From Odiellus spinosus (taxonomy: Eukaryota > Arthropoda > Arachnida > Opiliones > Phalangiidae), in the NCBI GenBank assembly GCA_963920705.1, contig OY987230.1, positions 11,185,320 to 11,249,319 on the forward strand: a DNA stretch of 64,000 bases, in the 5' to 3' direction. The notes below the pieces were generated by a model. That model was not told the DNA's origin and did no database searches. It was given only the letters and a program-made list of their open reading frames with translations. Both the position numbers and the translations under genes were made by a program. Of this stretch, positions 57,376 to 64,000 are shown piece by piece. Numbering within the stretch: position 1 is the stretch's first letter; every line of letters begins with the position of its first letter.

Positions 57376-60363
57376 TGACCTGAGGATGAATCGATTGCTG
57401 CGAAACATCGTCAATAAACAATTAAATTTATTAGTTAAATTGCAGTCTATCCTTCTGAATTAATTATTACTTTACAATGAATCAAACCTGCAACAAGAAT
57501 ACAGATTATAAAATAATATAATTACTTTTAAATTTCAAACTTCTAGGTCAACCACCATTTTGAATCACGCTCTGAAGAAAGGGCATACAAGCCAATCAAA
57601 TCTCGTCTTCTTTGGCAGATATATGCCATCGTTATATAGGCCTCCAAAATCAGGCGCCACATTTCGAAATTGAACCTTAAAATACCGAACCACTTTTAGC
57701 AAATATAATTGGCTGTCATGCCAAGTTCTACACGGAACAAAATAGTGGGGGTAAAAGGCGGACTTTAAAATTTTATTTTGGAATAATTAAGCCGAGTAAA
57801 ATAACTTAACTGGATGCCGGGACTTTTAATTTTTATCGACAAAATATGGATTTTGAATTTTGCTTCGGGCTCCCTTTAAACCAAATCTAGACTCGATTTA
57901 AATTCAAAGGAAGATAAGAGTCTCCAAGATTTCTCATAAGTAACAAAGTAATGACGATAAGTTTGACACTATACCCATAATTAAGGGAGAGCCAGACGTA
58001 AAAGCATGGATAATAAAGGGAAAGCCTAACGTCATCATGGAGTGCAACTTTTTACAACTTGTAGCTTTGGCCGAGGTTTTAATCCTCAAATAAACTTCAG
58101 CCGCAAAAATGAGTAGTAACGTCGCGTAACAACCGTGGTCCCATAACCCTTCTTTATTTTGTCGCGTGTCATCCTTTAAAATCTAAATACCATAAAAGGT
58201 TTTAAATTTAAATATACTTCTATTTTTTTACAAACCCTTTTAAGTCAAATTTCACAAAACAATTGACGCGCCTTCAATCCTAACGAGATATTTTGGGACC
58301 ATGGGCTGAATATTTCCATATTTTTCAAAAAAAAAAAAAAAAAAAAAATGGGTGTGATATAAAAGGATAATTTAAGAGTTTTCTAGAAATGACCAAAAGC
58401 TTTCCGCAAAACCTATTTTCATTACTTTAAAAAAATCTAGGGAGTTGCTTAACCGGATATAAACGTGTTCTGAATTAGATTTCATCGCACTTGGGTATAC
58501 ACTTGGGAGCTTTTTAAAAGATTAATAGGTGAACTATAAAGTCACCTAAAATAGAACAGCTTTCTAAATATTATTTCGTCAGAATCTGAACGAGAGAGCA
58601 AGATTTTAAAAATTGTTTTTACACAATTTTAAATTTTGAACTGTTTTAATTTCAGCGAGACGAAAAATAGGGGTAATCCGGTTAATACAGCCTTTAAGAG
58701 TTTACCACAGTTCGAAAATAATGGCAAACTCGCAAGCTAGCTCGAGTTTTAAATACTTCAAAGAACCAAGAATAAAAGCATCAGACATCAAAAGAATAAT
58801 ATTCACAGTGACTATAAATAATTCAGGTGTGTTGATTACTTTAAAGCTTTGCAAATTGTACACGTGTAAATGACAATGAACTAGCAAATGTTACTGCAGT
58901 TTAATTCGACTGATTTAATTAAAGCTTGAGTTTCTGACCCTTCTTACCTTGGCTATACTGTCATTATTTTTATTGTCTGGCTAAATCACGTGTCTTTAGG
59001 TGACCGATCGGGTCCTAGACCAACGCAGTGAGTGGGGCTGGGTGGCAGAAATATTTAAATATTTCCTCTCAGAAGGGTTATTGGTCGCCGGGGTAAAAAT
59101 TGTAATACTTATATCTGCTATGTATCTTTTGAAACTCCCTAAAATTCGAAAACGCGGAAGGGAATCCCACAAAGCAAACATTTCAAGCTTATGGGGGGGG
59201 GGGGGGGCGATTAAGAAAAATTAAAAGATTATTTTTCTTTAAATTGACAATTTAATACGAATCAAAACGAAAATGACTAGTCAACCGACTTTAAGTCGTC
59301 TGGATCAACTAAAAAAAATTCTCGGAATTTCCTAAAATAATTTAGGTTAAGTATATATATTTCGCAGATTTAAAGGGAAAGGCAACCCAACTTTAAAAGT
59401 ACTTCCATTGGAAAGAGCATGCTTAAAAACCTACAAATCAAAACACATTATAGTGATTTAAGTCTTGGTTAATTTATAAATATCATTTTAAAACCGAAAT
59501 TTACGTTCCTAGAAGAACGCCATATTTGCTTCCCGGCATTTCGAGTTTTAAAAATAAGGATCCGCTTCAATGATTGGCCTTTAAGTGACCCAATAAAGAT
59601 TCGCGAAACGAAGGCCATTCGAGTCGGCTGCAGTCGGATCGTCTGTTCGTAACTTCGTAAGAAGACTCGTAATTTTGTGATTTCTAACTTTCTACGAAAA
59701 CATGCCTAATTGCGTAATTAATTAATGCAGTTTAGTTCTTACCTTCAAATTCTTCAAATCAACTCGGTTAATACCTAGTACTGACTACTACTAGCTCAGC
59801 TGGCCGACCAACCTTCGGGTTAGTGTTCGCGCGCGGGATCCTTCGGAAGTAGCCTATGTTTCGGCCCGGCATATCTTATTTGACTCTAAAGAAATTGAGC
59901 GCGCTTATACCCGCATCTATTTTCAGCTAGAGTCAAGTGACTTTAGGTGAGAAATAAACCAATCGGCGAAGCCGATCCTCAGCATGCATCGAAAGGGTAT
60001 GAAAAAACTAAAATGGCGTTCACTAGAGATCACTTTTTGCTTATAATAAACGTAAATATCTTAATATCTACTAACTATTAAATTTTTTGCGATATGATAT
60101 TAGTCGTTTTAATATACGCTCTATAATTTAAGACAAACTTTTTTTTATCCCGGTCTGTACCTTTAAAAGAGGCATCGCTCGAACATTTGAACCGAGAAAG
60201 GCTTAGGTTTCTCATCCAACGCAAATTAAATTCTATTCAAATACACGTACAAAGATCCACTGGGTGGTTCCAAGACTGCGACATACTAAAGAAAAGATCG
60301 GCTTAATTGCCAAAGCTTTTAAGGTTTCCTTTTTAATTGGTCAATCTTTAAGTTTCGTCTAGT
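57376..60363. other. Gene-free stretch
   Basis: Poly-A (58328-58348) and poly-G (59192-59207) runs only. Short words GTGACTTTAGGT and GTGTCTTTAGGTGACC near 58990, 59935 and 60488 hint at an old dispersed repeat. Confidence 0.35.
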
Positions 60364-61640
60364 CTAGGAGCGTTACCTACGCTATTTTAGAAGGCCCGTG
60401 CTCCTCCAAAATTTTTTTTTTTTTCTGGTCCGTTTAATTCGCACCGTTTGGCCGTCGGGGGGTGTGTTTATGTCCCGAAAATTGTCACGTGACTTTAGGT
60501 TCGTCTGCTCGGTGGTCGGCTGTTATCCAGCCAGGAAGCGGGATGATTTCTCAAGTTATAGTAGATTAAGCATGGAATAAACTATTAACACAAAAATATA
60601 ATTCTCTAGACAGTTTTACCGTTACCTACGATACTTTAGCGAAGTTAATGGTTTTATAGACAAGCTATATTGTGACATAAGCTTAGGTTCACATTTGATT
60701 ATTATTTTATTATAATAATTTTAAAGTTTTAAAAGTTTAAAATTAGTAATTCCAAAATAATGTTTGTACTGTCCAAATAATCAGTTTCAAGCAAGTTAAT
60801 TAACTGTGATAATACTTACGTTAATTAACTGTGATAATACTTACGTTAATTAACTGTGATAATACTTACGTTAATTAACTGTGATAATACTTACGTTAAT
60901 TAACTGTGATAATACTTACGTTAATTAACTGTGATAATACTTACGTTAATTAACTGTGATAATACTTACGTTAATTAACTGTGATAATACTTACGTTAAT
61001 TAACTGTGATAATACTTACGTTAATTAACTGTGATAATACTTACGTTAATTAACTGTGATAATACTTACGTTAATTAACTGTGATAATACTTACGTTAAT
61101 TAACTGTGATAATACTTACGTTAATTAACTGTGATAATACTTACGTTAATTAACTGTGATAATACTTACGTTAATTAACTGTGATAATACTTACGTTAAT
61201 TAACTGTGATAATACTTACGTTAATTAACTGTGATAATACTTACGTTAATTAACTGTGATAATACTTACGTTAATTAACTGTGATAAAAATTTGTTTTAA
61301 GTAAATTGTGATACTACTTGGTATTTTAGTATTAAAACCTGATCTCAACAATTTATTGAATGAAAATTTGTCCTAAATATTAATTATAGTGTTTTTATTT
61401 TTTATTTTTAATTCATTTCCTCAAAAAATTAAAAAATAATTTCCTTTTTCAATTTTCAATTAGTAAACCAAACTTTATTCATGTACCCCCTAAACTTTAA
61501 CATCTTAAAGGAAGATCCCCGGAGTTTGGGACATAAGAGCGATATCTACCGACTGCCTTGTGTAATATTTTCAGCTTAAAGTCGCCGCTCGCCAAAGAGC
61601 GCGCACGGGCCTTCTAAAATAGCGTAGGTAACGCTAGGAG
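60364..61640. mobile_element. 1.28-kb element with about 40-bp inverted ends carrying a satellite
   Basis: The left end TAGGAGCGTTACCTACGCTA continues through TTTTAGAAGGCCCGTGC. The right end (61597-61640) is the reverse complement with one or two changes (CTCCTAGCGTTACC on the minus strand). Between them lie AT-rich sequence and the 25-bp array. No transposase frame. The pair could be a MITE with an expanded internal array, or two solo copies around a satellite. Confidence 0.65.
60796..61287 (+). repeat. Perfect 25-bp satellite, 19.7 copies
   Basis: The unit TTAATTAACTGTGATAATAC plus TTACG repeats 19 complete times (60796-61270) without a mismatch, then a 17-bp partial copy. Each unit contains the palindrome TTAATTAA. 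No unit-length variation was seen, implying very recent expansion or homogenisation (or an assembly-set copy number). Confidence 0.95.
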
Positions 61641-64000
61641 ATAACATTTGGCTGGGGATTAGAAGTATCATTCGTTCCGACTACCTTACAAGGCAGTATT
61701 TGACCAATGGAGTTGAAGAATGGTTAATCGACATGTAGAATTCCCGCGTTTTCGAAATTAAATAATTTATTTCAGAACAGTTTGCGTTTTTTTGTGTGCA
61801 TCTTTTTAGTATTGTTTTCTCTATATGGGGTGTGCCGAAAGTATAAAATGAAAAGAACAACGGACGTCACAAATCATTCAGGGATTTTTTTCAATTCTTG
61901 AAAAGGATATACACGTGTTTGGTGCGAGTTCAATTTGACGAGGCCCGAAATGAGTGCTTGTCTACTTTAAAAGTTTTACAATTATAAATTTACTAATAAA
62001 TAAAGCTCGTTGTTTAGGACGTATACATGTACATTTTATGAGATCATTATATGCCTCTGTCTAATGACGTTTCATTTATTCAAGCGTATAATCATCTTAT
62101 ATAATATATATGCAGTCTCATTCGATTTATGTCCAGTTCAATATACAATATAATTACGTTGGGGATGAAGCCAAAGAAAGGTTTAGGTGATGCTACATCA
62201 ATTGTAGAGTGGTATATATTTTTTATTGAAGGAAATGCATAGGTTATATATAATATTAACTAAATAAATAATACAGCAGGCTCCATTTCGATATACGAGA
62301 TGTTTCCGAAGAATACTCGGGTGCAATACCCAACAGACCAGGTCCCCTATCTATATATACACTGGTTTTTCCCTCAACCCTTCGAATCTCCCAAAAATAA
62401 TCTTTAACTTTTGTTCGAGAATAAATAAAAAATGGGATCTTCAAACCAGATGATTGAGTTTAAAATTGCTGGTGTTTACAGCGTGGTTACACTAACTTAA
62501 TTCGTGCTAAATGACCGATAAAAATCGTGGAATAACCTCAATAGGTAGATTCTCGGAACTTTTAATACACCATACTGGAAAGCAAATGATAGTGTGGCCA
62601 AAGGGCAAATTGGTTGGCTACGTTAGTTGGAGCAATAATTCAATAAGCTGTATAAGTGCTCCCCTTTGTATAGCCTAAACCACCTATTCCTATTTGCTCA
62701 ATGTCCGTTCGTTTTTTTCACTTAACCTTTACACTTTTTTGGCCAACCATGTGGTCCAAGCCTCGCCTCAAGCATTCGCCAATGCCCTATGGTTCGCTAG
62801 CTATATACCACGGGATATTAAAACCTTAAAATGTTACTAATCGTCGAAGCCAAGCTGCTTCGAACAACAGGCTCGAAAACAATAAGTTTCTTTTTCATTT
62901 TTCCAAAAAACGGTTAGTACGATAAAAAGAAAACGAAAGATAAGAATAACAGAAGATCTCAGCCCTCTCGGGAAAGGAGACAAAGAGAAGAGAAGTGTTT
63001 CGCGTATATTCGATTTATTGTTCTCTAATAACGAGATTCGAGTTTCGAACTAAAAGTATAATAAAGAAATAAATCCTCGAGTTTTAATATAAGCAATCAT
63101 CCGTCGGTTTCGAGTTCCCCTAAAAATTATTTAATGAATTTAAACGAAAAAGATTAATTGTTGTACAGGGATGCTAAGAGAAAATACAGATGACACGATG
63201 ATATTTATGACGTATTTTGAGTCGTTTTAAAATTTTTGGTTTCGCATTCAGCCAAAAAGGGTAATATTTCCGCACGTTTTATTATAATAGAAGAATAGAG
63301 GTCGACCAAACTTTGGTTTAACCCTCTGTACTGAAAACTCACCAAGGATAAAATTGTTACGGAAATTTGATACATTTTATTTGGAAATAAAATACGGTCG
63401 TAGTTATATCCAAAATATAATTCCCTTTGAAAATTATAAAATTTTAAAGTTTCAGAAAACTATATATCAAAATAAAAAAATATATAGGCATAGTTATTTA
63501 GGTTCGTCAGTCGCGAGGGGGCAGACACTCGCGAACTCAGGTGTACAAATTTTTTGAACTCTTAACTATCACAGCTGAACTCAGAGTTCATAAGAGTTCG
63601 AACTCAATGCACTGTCGAAGCTGAACTCAATGAACTCAGGTCACGTGTACAGCGAATTCAAGATTGTCTGACACCTCGGTCTGTCGGTTTATCGGGAACG
63701 GTAAAATGATAGGTGTACGCAAAAGTTGGATACATTATATAAATATTGTTGCAAACTCGGCTTTAGTTTTTATTTCAAAATACTCGGGGAGTTCGAGTCA
63801 CCCTTTGATCCGAGCTAAATTTAGTTCAATGATTGTTTTATTTGAATTTTAGACATTTTAATTAAGCTAAATGATAAAATTGAATCTTCAGGCGGGAAAT
63901 TTTTACATAAACCCCAATCAATTGAAAGGGAAATTCCCTCGAATCATGAGTGTACAACTTTTCAAGTCGAGATTTCGGCGGTATTTGGACAAGTGTCTGA
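61641..64000. other. Gene-free right edge
   Basis: No gene recognised. It contains the second dispersed repeat copy (63515-63685); the remaining sequence is AT-rich and unremarkable. Confidence 0.4.
63515..63685 (+). repeat. Dispersed direct repeat, copy 2
   Basis: Same block order as 34715-34885, including CTCAGAGTTCATAAGAGTTC and GTACAGCGAATTCAAGA, with CTCGCGAACTCAGGTGTAC as an extra upstream block. Confidence 0.65.

Noticed and set aside
60796..61287. CRISPR-like regular repeat
   Set aside because: There are no spacers: the 25-bp units abut directly, and the genome is eukaryotic.

Overview
The window is AT-rich, intron-bearing animal nuclear DNA. Spliced exons with GT..AG introns, many of them only about 50-70 bp, and the protein similarities point to an arthropod, probably an insect; the order cannot be settled from sequence alone. 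No operons, prokaryotic genes, CRISPR arrays, or canonical tRNA or rRNA genes were seen.

Layout. Genes fill the first 27.4 kb: the 5' part of ELYS/AHCTF1 (minus, running off the left edge, CDS start at 3666); RAD9 (minus, single-exon CDS 3848-5170); a small uncharacterised four-exon gene (plus, 6117-7081) with an in-frame stop problem at its first splice junction; two related secreted cysteine-rich WAP-domain genes in tandem (minus, 7211-10991 and 13124-18487); BRAP, an RRM-like/RING/ZnF-UBP E3 ligase rebuilt as 15 in-phase exons (minus, 19837-24534); and short-chain acyl-CoA dehydrogenase ACADS (plus, 7 exons, 25719-27377). RAD9 and the small gene are divergent (0.95 kb apart), as are BRAP and ACADS (1.2 kb apart). 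The small gene and the first WAP gene are tail to tail, 129 bp apart.

From 27.4 kb to the right edge I recognise no gene. This 36 kb holds non-autonomous DNA transposons (MITEs), hairpin repeats and four tandem arrays. The main families are: (i) TTAA-flanked elements with AGGGAGAATGCAACC ends (piggyBac-like target site); (ii) a GC-richer foldback family with CAAGRAGGATCAGA ends and a 7-bp target duplication, including a 30-bp copy that is only the two ends joined; (iii) elements with ends near GTTCACACTA; (iv) two larger elements with 40-bp inverted ends, one carrying a perfect 25-bp array of 19.7 copies.

The genes do not form one pathway. RAD9 (9-1-1 checkpoint clamp), ELYS (nuclear pore and kinetochore), BRAP (Ras/MAPK ubiquitin ligase) and ACADS (mitochondrial beta-oxidation) are unrelated housekeeping genes. 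The least ordinary coding content is the WAP pair, whose N-terminal eight-cysteine module has identical cysteine spacing in both copies. All exon joins were deduced by eye from splice consensus, reading frame and remembered family sequences; no alignment or transcript was available.
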